Assembly (NCBI RefSeq): GCF_900128895.1
Contig: NZ_FSQW01000002.1
Location: forward strand, 496,001 to 560,000
Direction of reading: 5' to 3'
DNA length: 64,000 nt
From: Parasphingorhabdus marina DSM 22363
GTDB taxonomy: Bacteria > Pseudomonadota > Alphaproteobacteria > Sphingomonadales > Sphingomonadaceae
The stretch's first letter is position 1, and each line of letters starts with the position of its first letter. Shown here piece after piece: positions 9,163 to 18,588 of this stretch. The translations under genes and the position numbers were made by a program. The notes beneath the pieces are model-generated. The model did no database searches. It had not been told where the DNA came from and was given only the letters and a program-made list of their open reading frames with translations.

Positions 9163-10188
9163 ATGGGATACAAAGTCGCAGTTGTCGGCGCCACCGGGAA
9201 TGTCGGGCGCGAAATGCTGAACATCTTGGCGGAGCGGGAATTCCCGCTTGATGACATCGCTGCCGTCGCCTCACCACGGTCGCAGGGCAGCGAGATCGAG
9301 ATGGGCGAAACCGGCAAGATGCTCAAGGTCAACAATATTGAGCATTTCGACTTTTCCGGATGGGACATGGCGCTATTTGCCGCCGGGTCCGGTCCAACCA
9401 GGCTGTTTGCTCCCAAGGCCGCGGAAGCGGGATGCACGGTAATCGACAACAGCTCGCTCTATCGCATGGACCCGGATGTGCCGCTGATCGTGCCGGAAGT
9501 GAATCCGGATGCGATTGACGGCTACAAGGCGAAGAACATCATCGCCAACCCCAATTGTTCAACAGCGCAGATGATGGTCGCACTCAAGCCGCTACATGAT
9601 GCCGCCACCATCAAGCGGGTCGTTGTGTCGACCTATCAGTCGGTGTCGGGCGCAGGGAAGGGCGGCATGGACGAACTGTTCGAACAGTCCCGTGCGATTT
9701 TCGTCGGCGACCCCAAGGAAAACCAGGTCTTCACCAAACAGATCGCCTTCAACGTAATCCCGCATATTGATGTGTTCCTCGACGACGGCTCGACCAAGGA
9801 AGAATGGAAAATGGTCGTCGAGACCAAGAAGATCCTCGATCCGAAGATCAAGGTCACCGCGACCTGTGTTCGCGTCCCCGTTTTTGTCGGGCACAGCGAG
9901 TCGATCAATATCGAGTTTGAAAAGGAACTCAGCGCCAAGGATGCTCAGAAAATCTTGCGCGATGCGCCGGGCTGCATGCTCGTCGACAAGCGCGAGGACG
10001 AGGGCTATGTGACCCCGGTCGAATGCGTTGGCGACAGCGCCACCTACATCAGTCGTATCCGCGAAGACGCGACGGTGGAAAACGGCCTCAACATCTGGTG
10101 TGTCAGCGATAATCTCCGCAAGGGCGCGGCGCTGAATGCGGTCCAGATTGCCGAATTGCTGGGACGGAAGCATCTCCAGAAAGGGTGA
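9163..10188 (+). CDS. asd: Aspartate-semialdehyde dehydrogenase
   Basis: Reduces aspartyl phosphate to aspartate semialdehyde with NADPH, the entry to lysine/DAP, threonine and methionine synthesis (341 aa). The Rossmann motif VVGATGNVGREML is at the N-terminus. The catalytic cysteine is C132 in NPNCSTAQMM, and SGAGKGG follows in the substrate-binding region. CAGGAAAAGTTTC precedes the ATG. It has its own transcription unit behind the rplS terminator and converges on a lipoprotein gene 17 bases downstream. Confidence 0.97.
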   Translation: MGYKVAVVGATGNVGREMLNILAEREFPLDDIAAVASPRSQGSEIEMGETGKMLKVNNIEHFDFSGWDMALFAAGSGPTRLFAPKAAEAGCTVIDNSSLYRMDPDVPLIVPEVNPDAIDGYKAKNIIANPNCSTAQMMVALKPLHDAATIKRVVVSTYQSVSGAGKGGMDELFEQSRAIFVGDPKENQVFTKQIAFNVIPHIDVFLDDGSTKEEWKMVVETKKILDPKIKVTATCVRVPVFVGHSESINIEFEKELSAKDAQKILRDAPGCMLVDKREDEGYVTPVECVGDSATYISRIREDATVENGLNIWCVSDNLRKGAALNAVQIAELLGRKHLQKG

Positions 10189-10205
10189 ATTGGGCAGAAC
10201 GGCCC

Positions 10206-11150
10206 TCACTCGGCCATGTGATGCCGTCGACGCGTCTCCGGCGACAGTTCCAGAAAATTGGCAGCATTGTCATATAGTATCGCCTGTTTCTGCCGATCAC
10301 TGAGGCCATCGATCTCGTCCATACGATCCAGAATGAGCTGAAGAGGTACATTATCGGTTCCCAACATGATCCGGTCGCCAAATCCGGCGTTGATCAGCCG
10401 CATCAGCGCGGCCTCATATTCTGTGACGGGAAGCATGCTGTTGGTGATCGACAGATCGACATAGACATTGGGATAGTCGGTGAGCAAAGCGATGGTTTCT
10501 CTCCACAGTTCCGCAGCTTCACTGCCATCCGATCCGACATGTTGCAGCCAGATTTTCAGATCCGGATGCCGGTCGAGCACTGGCCGTAAATTGCGGGGAT
10601 TGCCGATCTTTCTGTCATAGAGCGGGCAACAATCGGGGTTTCTGCGGATGGCCTTGCCGGGCGGTGGCCCGCTCCATGTGTGGACACCAACCGGAATGTT
10701 CCACTGTTTCGCCAACGCCCAATAGGGTGCCATTTTAGGATCATCAGGCAGAGATCCGTCATAATTGAACATCATTTCATGCAGGGCTTCGATCATTCCC
10801 GATCGAATGCTCTGTTCCAGCCAGGCAATATCCGGAAGACCCTTTGTTTCGGGGAAACAAACATATGATGATGGCGCAAGATTTTCGGGACAGGGCATCA
10901 TCGCCCCAAGCAGGAATCTGTCTCTACCCACGGCATGCCAGGATTCCGCTTGCTCCGGAGAAGTGATCGAAACGAGGGCCAGAACGATATTGTTGTCCGC
11001 CAGTTTCGCGAGCGTTGTGGCAGGTGCATCGGGTGTTTCCGAGCTGTCTGCCATCGGCGCGTGAAGGTGCATGTCAATCACCGGTTGTACTTCCGGCGTT
11101 GGTTGACATGCCGACAATAACAGGACCGCCAACCACCATATTCTTCGCAC
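10206..11150 (-). CDS. Lipoprotein amidohydrolase-family metal hydrolase
   Basis: Amidohydrolase-2 fold protein (314 aa) of unknown substrate. The metal-ligand pattern is visible: DMHLH at about residues 26-30, a mid-protein GVHTW, LQHVGSDGS, and LGTDNVP near the C-terminus. The start is taken as GTG 11150, preceded by GGAG at a suitable distance. This gives a textbook lipoprotein signal (VRRIWWLAVLLLSACQP) with lipobox LSAC. An in-frame ATG 13 codons upstream would put a long polar leader ahead of the signal. It is probably tethered to the membrane, facing the periplasm. It converges on asd and diverges from the cyclase gene at 11385. Confidence 0.8.
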   Translation of the reverse strand: MRRIWWLAVLLLSACQPTPEVQPVIDMHLHAPMADSSETPDAPATTLAKLADNNIVLALVSITSPEQAESWHAVGRDRFLLGAMMPCPENLAPSSYVCFPETKGLPDIAWLEQSIRSGMIEALHEMMFNYDGSLPDDPKMAPYWALAKQWNIPVGVHTWSGPPPGKAIRRNPDCCPLYDRKIGNPRNLRPVLDRHPDLKIWLQHVGSDGSEAAELWRETIALLTDYPNVYVDLSITNSMLPVTEYEAALMRLINAGFGDRIMLGTDNVPLQLILDRMDEIDGLSDRQKQAILYDNAANFLELSPETRRRHHMAE

Positions 11151-11384
11151 GATCGTCTCCGTATTTATCCAGAATGCGTGCCCCCGCACTCGCTTCCATG
11201 GGAGGGACTATACAGATAACCAGCACGAAATGGACATTGAGAGTCAGCAAGCCCATGATCGACATGACAGTGGATACACTCGAAAAAATCGCTGTCCCCC
11301 GGATTTCTTCGACGCAGCCGCGATTCCTTAAGGCGCCTTTAACTTAATTGGCATAACCCGCTGTGAGGGGGCGCTTGGAGGCAA

Positions 11385-12599
11385 ATGCAAACGCAAATTC
11401 TGGGTCTGGTAACACCGCTCATGGCGTTGTTCTTTGCCGCGACGTTCGTGGTGTTCTGGCGGGTGGGCCGGCTGAAGCGACACGTACTTGGCTTCGGCAT
11501 TGCCTATGCGCTGTCCGCCGTCGGATTCCTGATCACCCATTTCTCGCCAGGCGATGCGGTCTATGTCTTCCACGCCACACAATTATTCTATGCTCTTGGT
11601 TCGATCGTCCTGCTGGCCTCGGTCTGCGAGCGCGCCGGAAAACCGCTGCATCTTCCGAGCATGGCGGTTGTTTATGTGATCACCGCCCTGACAATGGGCC
11701 TGGCGGTCAGTTTTTCCAACGATGTCGGACCGCGACTGGTAATCGTCAACATGGGCTATGGCGTCATGTTTGCGATGGGCGTGACAACGCTCCTCTCCGC
11801 CCGGCGACGCGATGCGTTCGATATTGCGATCATTGCAATTATGGCGTTCCAGACCGCTGATTTTCTCGTACGACCCTCTTTGACCTTGCTGTTTGAACGT
11901 TCGATTCCCGCCGAGGTCTATCGGGATTCCATCTACTACTCGCTGATCGGGCTGGTTCTCGGTGTGAAAGGTGTCACTACCGGGATGGTTCTGATCGGTG
12001 CGGCGATCGCCGAATGGACTGCCGCGCTGCGTGAAAACAGTGAACGAGATCCGCTAAGCGGGCTGCGTAACCGGGGTTCTTTTGAACAATCGATCCGGGC
12101 TCTTCTCTCACGCGCACAAACGGAAGGTCGTCCGCTGAGCCTGGTGGTTGCAGATATCGACCACTTCAAGCAAGTGAACGACATTTGGGGGCATCAGGCC
12201 GGCGATCAGGCGATCTCGAATATTGGCAGACTCATTGATGAAATGATTCGCGAAGGTGACACGGCAGGGCGGATTGGTGGAGAGGAATTCTGCATCGCGA
12301 TCTGGAACTGTGAGAATGATCCGGCTCTTCGATTGGCCGAACGGATCAGACTGGCATTCATGGATATCCAGCATTCCGGTCTGAGCGAAGATATCCGGCT
12401 GACCGCCAGTTTCGGCGTGGCCACAGCACGCGAAGGGGAGAGTTACGAAAAACTCTTCGCCCGGGCAGATACGGCCCTTTACATGGCCAAATCGAATGGC
12501 CGAAATCGCGTGGAGAACGCCGGAGAGCGCCGACGGGAAGAGGCAGTGCCAGATCAAGAGGCAAAACCGGTGGAATTGAATCGCGCCGCGGCGGGATAA
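11385..12599 (+). CDS. Membrane diguanylate cyclase (GGDEF)
   Basis: Predicted c-di-GMP synthase (404 aa). The N-terminal half (residues 1 to about 200) is a run of six or seven hydrophobic helices with short loops, acting as an integral-membrane sensor of unknown ligand. The catalytic domain begins near ERDPLSGLRNRGSFEQ. It carries VADIDHFKQVNDIWGHQAGD and an active-type GGEEF in GRIGGEEF. Unlike the GGDEF-EAL protein at 3118, it keeps an inhibitory I-site: REGD lies exactly five residues before GGEEF. The C-terminal tail is short and charged. GGAGG precedes the ATG closely. The gene appears to be monocistronic. Confidence 0.92.
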   Translation: MQTQILGLVTPLMALFFAATFVVFWRVGRLKRHVLGFGIAYALSAVGFLITHFSPGDAVYVFHATQLFYALGSIVLLASVCERAGKPLHLPSMAVVYVITALTMGLAVSFSNDVGPRLVIVNMGYGVMFAMGVTTLLSARRRDAFDIAIIAIMAFQTADFLVRPSLTLLFERSIPAEVYRDSIYYSLIGLVLGVKGVTTGMVLIGAAIAEWTAALRENSERDPLSGLRNRGSFEQSIRALLSRAQTEGRPLSLVVADIDHFKQVNDIWGHQAGDQAISNIGRLIDEMIREGDTAGRIGGEEFCIAIWNCENDPALRLAERIRLAFMDIQHSGLSEDIRLTASFGVATAREGESYEKLFARADTALYMAKSNGRNRVENAGERRREEAVPDQEAKPVELNRAAAG

Positions 12600-12727
12600 T
12601 AAGTCAGGTACAGATCTGCTCCTATCCGGAAACCGGGAAACGCGATGGTGTATTCGACACATCCGCCTTTGCCCGGAGTCGACATTCCAACTTGCCTTTT
12701 CCCGCCAGCCCGGTGCAGTAATATCTG

Positions 12728-13375
12728 ATGACATTATCTGCCGATCTCTACTGGTCTTTCCGTTCGCCCTACAGCTATCTTGCCACCCGGCGCTATGTGG
12801 AGCTCACCGAAAAATACGATCTCGATATCAATCAACGGTTTGTCTACCCGCTGGCGATCCGGGAGCCGGATTTTTTTGAGCGCAACCACCCCAACTGGCT
12901 GGGCTATACCTTTCGCGATATTTTCCGCGTGGCCCAATATCTGGGCATTCCCATGGCGCCACCCAATCCGGATCCGATCGTGCAGGATATCGCCACGCGC
13001 AAGATTGCCGAAGACCAGCCCTATATTTTCGAACTGACCCGGATGGGGCAAGCTGCATCGCGGCGGGGCAGGGGGCTGCAATTTGCTCACGAAGTCTCGC
13101 AACTGATCTGGGGCGGGACTGCGAACTGGCATGAAGGGGATCATCTCGACCAGGCTGCCGAACGGGCCGGGCTGGATCTCCAGGAACTCCGGGCGGAAGC
13201 CAAAGCGGAACCGGAACAACTGGATGCCGAAATTGCCGCCAATCAGGAAACTCTGGAAGCGGCGGGGCACTGGGGTGTCCCTACGCTGGTGTATCAGGGC
13301 GAACCCTTTTTCGGACAGGACCGGATTGAGATTGCGCTGTGGCGGATGCAGCAGGAAGGATTGCAGGAGCGTTGA
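12728..13375 (+). CDS. DsbA-fold isomerase/oxidoreductase (HCCA isomerase-like)
   Basis: Member of the DsbA / kappa-GST superfamily (215 aa) that includes 2-hydroxychromene-2-carboxylate isomerase. The opening DLYWSFRSPYSYLATRRY has the SPYSYLA glutathione-site serine and no CxxC. Near the C-terminus GVPTLVYQGEPFFGQDRIE is the conserved cis-Pro loop and end motif. No aromatic-degradation genes are nearby, so the substrate is unknown and a general glutathione-dependent role is possible. The start ATG follows a weak ribosome-binding site. Confidence 0.82.
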   Translation: MTLSADLYWSFRSPYSYLATRRYVELTEKYDLDINQRFVYPLAIREPDFFERNHPNWLGYTFRDIFRVAQYLGIPMAPPNPDPIVQDIATRKIAEDQPYIFELTRMGQAASRRGRGLQFAHEVSQLIWGGTANWHEGDHLDQAAERAGLDLQELRAEAKAEPEQLDAEIAANQETLEAAGHWGVPTLVYQGEPFFGQDRIEIALWRMQQEGLQER

Positions 13376-13556
13376 TCGAAGCGCTACCGGGTTTCCTACT
13401 AGGGTGATCCCCGCTACGCTCTGGCTGGTCCGCGATTCTGTCCTTTTTCCTGGTGGAAAAGGTTGAACACGTGTCCAGTTGTTCCAGTTTTACAAGATCA
13501 CGGAAGCAAGTTTGCAATTTTGGGGGGATGGTGATCATCAAGGATCGCGTAAATTG

Positions 13557-14003
13557 ATGACGGAAGACCATGCCGGAGGCTGCCAATGTGGTGCCGTGCG
13601 TTACCATGTCAGCGGTCCGTTGCCCGCGGCCTATGCCTGCCACTGCGGCGAATGCAAGAAACAATCCGCCAGCGCGTTTTCGATGTCACTTCCGATGCCC
13701 TTTGACCGGCTTCGGGTCGACGGGACCCCGGCAGTTTTCCAGAGCACAGCCTTTAGCGGCAAGGCCAAATATAACTATTTCTGTTCAGTATGCGGAACCC
13801 GTCTCTGGCATTCGGGATCAGCCCCGCCAGATCAGATCACGCTCAAAGCGGGCACTTTGGATAATGATCAGGATATTGAACCGCTCGGCCATTTATGGGT
13901 GTCGAAGAAACAGGCCGGGATCTTTCTGGATCCCGACAGCGAACAATATGATACGCAGCCTGATGACGTGGCCACATGGCGCGAAAATCTGGGGAAAGAC
14001 TGA
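13557..14003 (+). CDS. GFA/CENP-V family zinc protein
   Basis: Small zinc-binding protein (148 aa) of the glutathione-dependent formaldehyde-activating (GFA) family; most members have no proven activity. Zinc ligands are visible: C9 and C11 (GGCQCGAV), C28, C30 and C33 (CHCGEC), and CSVCGTRLW near residue 80. The start is the ATG at 13557, which begins MTEDHAGGCQCG; an earlier in-frame ATG at 13479 would add 26 poorly composed residues. Its stop overlaps the ATG of the next hydrolase gene (TGATG). Confidence 0.87.
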   Translation: MTEDHAGGCQCGAVRYHVSGPLPAAYACHCGECKKQSASAFSMSLPMPFDRLRVDGTPAVFQSTAFSGKAKYNYFCSVCGTRLWHSGSAPPDQITLKAGTLDNDQDIEPLGHLWVSKKQAGIFLDPDSEQYDTQPDDVATWRENLGKD

Positions 14004-14767
14004 TGAGTGACGAAAGCTGGGATTTCACGTCTTTTGACGGTGTCGGGCTGAAAATCCACGAACTGGGGACAGGTCGACCCGTAATCCTGCTTCATGGCCT
14101 GTTTTCCAATGCTGAAACGAACTGGATCAAATTCGGTCATGCGCGAAAACTGGCTTCATCGGGCTTTCGCGTGATCATGCCGGATTTGCGAGCTCATGGC
14201 GAAAGCGACGCGCCTCACGATCCGGAAGCTTATCCCCATGACGTTCTGGTGCAGGATACACTGGCACTCATCGCCCATCTGGGACTTGAAGATTATGATC
14301 TGGGCGGCTTTTCGCTTGGTGCCCGGACCACGGCCAAACTTCTTGTTGAGGGGGCATCTCCTCGCAAGGCCATATTGGCCGGGATGGGGCTGGAAGGGCT
14401 GGCGGGCTGGGAACGCCGGCAGGACTTCTTCCTCGAAGCCATCGCGACCAAAGACACGGCCAGGCGCGGGGATCCGCATTGGCTCGCAATACAGTTCATG
14501 AAGAGCCAGAAGATTGATACGGTCGCTGCCGCGCATCTGCTCAGAACCTTTTCGGATCTCGATGCGGACCAACTGGCGGGAATTGAGACTCCGGTCCAGA
14601 TTCTTTGTGGCACAGAAGACCGGGACAATGGTGACCCGGAAAAGCTGGCAGATTTGCTACCCAATGGAATCAGGACCGATATTCCGGGCACGCACATGAG
14701 CAGTGTGACCAAAGCCGAACTCGGGGAAGAGATGGCCGCATTTTTAACCTCAAAAAACAATCTGTAA
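14003..14767 (+). CDS. Alpha/beta hydrolase
   Basis: Serine hydrolase of the alpha/beta fold (254 aa). The oxyanion segment VILLHGLFSNAE precedes the nucleophile elbow GFSLGA. Likely catalytic acid and base are D in CGTEDRDN and H in PGTHMSSV. There is no signal peptide, so it is cytoplasmic. The ATG at 14003 overlaps the GFA stop, with GGGGAAAG as ribosome-binding site. Substrate is unknown. The next gene starts 17 bases downstream, suggesting a small operon. Confidence 0.88.
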   Translation: MSDESWDFTSFDGVGLKIHELGTGRPVILLHGLFSNAETNWIKFGHARKLASSGFRVIMPDLRAHGESDAPHDPEAYPHDVLVQDTLALIAHLGLEDYDLGGFSLGARTTAKLLVEGASPRKAILAGMGLEGLAGWERRQDFFLEAIATKDTARRGDPHWLAIQFMKSQKIDTVAAAHLLRTFSDLDADQLAGIETPVQILCGTEDRDNGDPEKLADLLPNGIRTDIPGTHMSSVTKAELGEEMAAFLTSKNNL

Positions 14768-14784
14768 CCGGGGGAGAATAGAAT

Positions 14785-15312
14785 ATGTCATCCTTTTTCA
14801 GCTGGCGAAATTTCTGGATTTTCTGGTTGAGCGGCCTGACAGTCTTCGCTGTTGTCGTGGCGACCGGTGCACCGCTGATGACTGATGTTGCCCCCGGAGG
14901 CATTTTGGATCATCAAAGTGCTGGAAGCGCGGAACGGGTGGATGCCATACAGAAAAGCTGGGCGGATGCCGGACTGCTCAATCATGCCAAATGGTCGATG
15001 ATCGGCGATCTGATTTTTATCGGCCTCTATACGATTGGCGGCATCATTGGCGGGCGTCTCTTGTGGCAGGATGCCTGGTCGCCTTCACTCAAGAAGCTGG
15101 GACTGGCCCTGATCCTGGTCTATTTCCTCTTCGGTCTGACGGATTATCTGGAGACCATCAGCCAGATCATTCAGCTGATCCGACTGCAGGGCAGTGATAC
15201 GCTGGCCGGATTAGCCGCACTGGCCCAGCCTCCAAAAGTTGCCACGTGGATTATCGGAACAGTCGGCATTGTCATCGCACTGATCTGGTACCGCCGACAA
15301 AGACCCGCTTGA
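14785..15312 (+). CDS. Four-helix membrane protein, uncharacterised
   Basis: Protein of 175 aa with four predicted membrane helices (about residues 10-32, 72-92, 103-125 and 150-170). A polar, probably periplasmic loop lies between the first two. I do not recognise a named family. A strong ribosome-binding site (GGGGGAG) sits ahead of the ATG. It lies between the alpha/beta hydrolase and the M2 peptidase on the same strand with short gaps, so co-transcription is likely. A link to the peptidase is only an inference from position. Confidence 0.75.
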   Translation: MSSFFSWRNFWIFWLSGLTVFAVVVATGAPLMTDVAPGGILDHQSAGSAERVDAIQKSWADAGLLNHAKWSMIGDLIFIGLYTIGGIIGGRLLWQDAWSPSLKKLGLALILVYFLFGLTDYLETISQIIQLIRLQGSDTLAGLAALAQPPKVATWIIGTVGIVIALIWYRRQRPA

Positions 15313-15365
15313 CCGGCTCCGAAAATCGTTACAGCTTCCGCCACATACAAACAGAGGATGACACC

Positions 15366-17198
15366 ATGAAAACTGCAGCATCAATCCTGGCACTGGCAAC
15401 ATTTGCCATCACCGCTCCGGCCCAGGCGAGAGACCACCAGAATAATGAAACTGCCCAAACACCGTCGGCTGAAGATGCGGAAACATTTGTCCAAAAAACC
15501 GAGCAAGAAATGTTCGATTTTTCAGTGGATGCTGCGAAAGTCTACTGGATCAATGCCACCTATCTCAATGAGGATACCGACGCGCTCGCAGCCAAGGCTG
15601 GAGCTGAGGGAACGACCATGGCGGTTCAGGCGGCAATAGATGCGGCCCAGTTCAACAATGTTTCGGGTCTTTCTCCGGTCACAAGACGCAAGCTCGACAA
15701 ATTGCGTGGCGGCATCGTCCTGCCGGCACCGACAACGGATGGCGCGGCAGCCGAATTATCGACCATCGCCACACGACTTCAATCCTCCTACGGCAAGGGC
15801 AAGGGCACCTTGAACGGCGAGGAGATCAACGGCTCGGATATTGAAGCGGCCATGGGAACCAACCGCAATCCCGCTGAACTGTCGGAAATGTGGGAAAGCT
15901 GGCATTCCAATGTCGGTGCACCGATGAAGGCAGATTATGCCCGCATGGTCGAAATCGCCAACCAGGGGGCACAGGAACTGGGTTTTGCCGATGTCGGTGC
16001 AATGTGGCGGTCCGGATATGACATGCCGGCAGATGAATTCGCCGCACTGACCGACGAATTGTGGGGTCAGGTCAAACCGCTTTATGACGAATTGCATTGC
16101 TACACCCGAGACAAACTCAACGCCAAATATGGCGATGATGTTCAGGCAAAATCCGGACCGATCCGCGCAGATTTGCTCGGGAATATGTGGGCTCAGGAAT
16201 GGGGTAATATCTACGAAATTGTGGCACCGGAAGGCGCGGGTGATATCGGTTTCGACACCACGGAATTGCTGACCGAAAAAGGCTATGATGCCATCAAGAT
16301 GGTCAAGGCCGGAGAACAGTTTTTCTCCTCGCTGGGATTCGACCCGCTGCCGGAAACCTTCTGGACCCGATCGCAATTCACCAAACCCGCGGATCGCGAA
16401 GTGGTTTGCCATGCCAGCGCCTGGAACCTCGACAATGTCGACGATATCCGGATCAAGATGTGCATAAAGGTGAATGGAGATGACTTTGTTACCATCCATC
16501 ATGAGCTCGGTCACAATTATTACCAGCGGGCCTATAACAAGGAGAGCTACCTGCACCTCGATGGTGCCAATGACGGATTCCATGAGGCTATTGGGGATGC
16601 GATCGCCCTGTCGATCACGCCGGAATATCTGGTTCAGGTTGGACTGCTTGACGAAGGCAGGTTGCCAAGCGCCGACAAGGATGTTGGGCTGTTGCTGCGT
16701 CAGGCGATGGACAAGGTGGCATTTCTGCCCTTCGGGTTGCTGGTCGACAAATGGCGCTGGGGGGTATTTTCCGGAGACATAAAACCGGATGATTATACCT
16801 CCGCCTGGCATGGCCTGAAGCTGCAATATCAAGGGATAACGCCTCCGGTCGAACGTCCGGCGGATGCCTTTGACCCCGGAGCGAAATATCACATTCCGGG
16901 CAATACACCCTATTCCCGCTATTTCCTTGCGCGAATTTTGCAGTTCCAGTTTTACAAGGCTGCCTGCGATGCGGCAGGCTGGGATGGCCCGCTGCACAGG
17001 TGTTCTTTCTACGGAAACAAGGAAGTCGGCGCAAAGCTGAACGCGATGCTGGAGCTGGGGGCCAGCAAACCCTGGCCGGATGCACTGGAAGCCTTTACCG
17101 GAACCCGGAAAATGGATGGATCGGCGATGATCAGCTATTTTGAGCCGCTGATGGACTGGCTGAAGGAAGAGAATGCCGGCAAATCTTGCGGCTGGTGA
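15366..17198 (+). CDS. Peptidase M2 (ACE-like dipeptidyl carboxypeptidase)
   Basis: Secreted zinc metallopeptidase of the angiotensin-converting-enzyme family (610 aa), releasing C-terminal dipeptides. The ATG at 15366 starts a clean signal peptide (MKTAASILALATFAITAPAQA). The zinc site is H379-E-L-G-H383 in HHELGHNYYQRAY, with third ligand E407 in FHEAIGDAIALS, the spacing typical of M2. Length fits a single-domain enzyme. It is probably periplasmic and used in peptide scavenging. An intrinsic terminator follows, and the converging peroxiredoxin gene lies beyond it. Confidence 0.95.
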   Translation: MKTAASILALATFAITAPAQARDHQNNETAQTPSAEDAETFVQKTEQEMFDFSVDAAKVYWINATYLNEDTDALAAKAGAEGTTMAVQAAIDAAQFNNVSGLSPVTRRKLDKLRGGIVLPAPTTDGAAAELSTIATRLQSSYGKGKGTLNGEEINGSDIEAAMGTNRNPAELSEMWESWHSNVGAPMKADYARMVEIANQGAQELGFADVGAMWRSGYDMPADEFAALTDELWGQVKPLYDELHCYTRDKLNAKYGDDVQAKSGPIRADLLGNMWAQEWGNIYEIVAPEGAGDIGFDTTELLTEKGYDAIKMVKAGEQFFSSLGFDPLPETFWTRSQFTKPADREVVCHASAWNLDNVDDIRIKMCIKVNGDDFVTIHHELGHNYYQRAYNKESYLHLDGANDGFHEAIGDAIALSITPEYLVQVGLLDEGRLPSADKDVGLLLRQAMDKVAFLPFGLLVDKWRWGVFSGDIKPDDYTSAWHGLKLQYQGITPPVERPADAFDPGAKYHIPGNTPYSRYFLARILQFQFYKAACDAAGWDGPLHRCSFYGNKEVGAKLNAMLELGASKPWPDALEAFTGTRKMDGSAMISYFEPLMDWLKEENAGKSCGW

Positions 17199-17217
17199 AC
17201 TTCGGCAGCCGAATTCT

Positions 17218-17260
17218 TGTCAGCGGGAAGACAAAACAGACTTCCCGCTGACAGTTTTTG
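17218..17260 (+). terminator. Intrinsic terminator after M2 peptidase
   Basis: TGTCAGCGGGAAG (17218-17230) pairs perfectly over 13 bases with CTTCCCGCTGACA (17241-17253), and GTTTTTG follows. The T-run is on the plus strand, so it primarily serves the peptidase gene; the converging peroxiredoxin gene ends just past it. Confidence 0.88.
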
Positions 17261-17261
17261 A

Positions 17262-17738
17262 TTAAAGCTGATCGAGCATATATTCCGCGGCGCTGACCTT
17301 GAAATCGCCGGGGGCTTCCACATTCAGTTCTTCGACCACACCGTCATCTACAATCATGGAAAACCGCTGACCGCGAGTGCCCAGACCAAATCCTGATCCG
17401 TCCATTTCCAGGCCACAGGCTTTTGCAAATTCGCCATTGCCGTCGGCCAGCATGGTGACGTCTTCCGACCCGGAATCCTTGTTCCAGGCTCCCAGAACAA
17501 AGGCGTCATTCACAGCCGTGCAGGCAATTTCATCGACACCTTTGCTTTTCAGGTCGGCGGCCTTTTCCACATATCCGGGCAGATGCTTGGCCGAGCAGGT
17601 TGGCGTGTAGGCGCCCGGCACAGAGAACAAGGCGACTTTCTTGCCCGCGAAATAGTCGGTGGAACTGACCTGTTCCGGGCCATTATCCGTTGCTTTTACC
17701 AGATTGACCTCTGGAATTCTGTCGCCTTTGTTGATCAT
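17262..17738 (-). CDS. Peroxiredoxin, Prx5 type
   Basis: Thiol peroxidase (158 aa) reducing hydrogen peroxide and organic hydroperoxides. The peroxidatic cysteine is C48 in GAYTPTCSAKHLPGY, the Prx5 variant of PxxxTxxC. The C-terminal part RGQRFSMIVDDGVVEELNVE matches the family. No fused glutaredoxin domain is present. AAGGAAAAACTC precedes the ATG. It is a separate minus-strand gene between the M2 peptidase and yqgE. Confidence 0.94.
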   Translation of the reverse strand: MINKGDRIPEVNLVKATDNGPEQVSSTDYFAGKKVALFSVPGAYTPTCSAKHLPGYVEKAADLKSKGVDEIACTAVNDAFVLGAWNKDSGSEDVTMLADGNGEFAKACGLEMDGSGFGLGTRGQRFSMIVDDGVVEELNVEAPGDFKVSAAEYMLDQL

Positions 17739-17891
17739 GAGTTTTTCCTTGTTGATTGTGCTGGTCTCAGCGGTTGCGTTTCATATCATGTTGTGGTGAC
17801 GGGATGGGGAAATTGCAAGCGGTCTGAAGAATCTGCTCGGGCCGCCCAGATTGTCATGGGCAGCATGTCAGAATTCCCCTAACATGGGGTC

Positions 17892-18452
17892 ATGCAGGAT
17901 CCGATCTATTTCTCCGGACAATTTCTCCTGGCAACACCGGGCATGGCGGACCCGAGATTCGCACGATCGATTATTGCCATCTGCTCCCATGACGAAAATG
18001 GTGCGCTGGGCATCAATATCGGCCAGATATCGCAGGACATCACCTTTCATGCCATACTGAATCAATTTGATATCTCTGCAGGTGATTGCCCGGATGAGCT
18101 GGTTTATGTCGGCGGCCCTGTGGAGATGCATCGTGGTTTTGTCCTGCACAGTCTGGATTTCAACCTGTCCGAAACACTTCAGGTTGGCAATCGTTGGGGC
18201 CTCAGCAGTTCCCTGGAAGTCCTTGAGGCCATCGCCGGTGGAACCGGTCCCCAAAACTGGATGATCGCCACGGGTTACGCTGGTTGGGGGGCAGGGCAGC
18301 TGGAAGAGGAGCTCACACAGAACGGATGGTCCGTGACACCGGGTAAGGTTGACTGGCTGTTCCAATCCGGAGATCGTGACAAATGGCAAATGGCCTGGCA
18401 AGAACAGGGAATCGACCCCGGGCGACTGTCCGGACAGTTCGGCAGCGCCTAA
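17892..18452 (+). CDS. YqgE/AlgH (UPF0301) family protein
   Basis: UPF0301 family protein (186 aa) of poorly defined role. The opening YFSGQFLLATPGMADPRFARS and the following ICSHDENGALGINI are characteristic, as is YVGGPVEMHRGFVLHS. It is cytoplasmic with no signal or membrane segment. In many proteobacteria this gene neighbours yqgF; that partner is not present here. The next gene is a secreted hypothetical 136 bases downstream. Confidence 0.93.
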   Translation: MQDPIYFSGQFLLATPGMADPRFARSIIAICSHDENGALGINIGQISQDITFHAILNQFDISAGDCPDELVYVGGPVEMHRGFVLHSLDFNLSETLQVGNRWGLSSSLEVLEAIAGGTGPQNWMIATGYAGWGAGQLEEELTQNGWSVTPGKVDWLFQSGDRDKWQMAWQEQGIDPGRLSGQFGSA

Positions 18453-18588
18453 CCCGATCGCAAGCCTGTAATTAATCCGCCGGATAGCAGCACTTCCTTG
18501 CTGAATATCTCTTAACCACCAACGTTAGAACATCGCTAATCGCCCCGACACAGTCTGTGCCCGTTCAAAGGAAAGGGGACACAGGGGA

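Noticed and set aside
13442-13462. CCTTTTTCC/GGAAAAGG inverted repeat after the DsbA-fold gene as a terminator
   Set aside because: No T-run follows on the plus strand, and the stem is short and interrupted.
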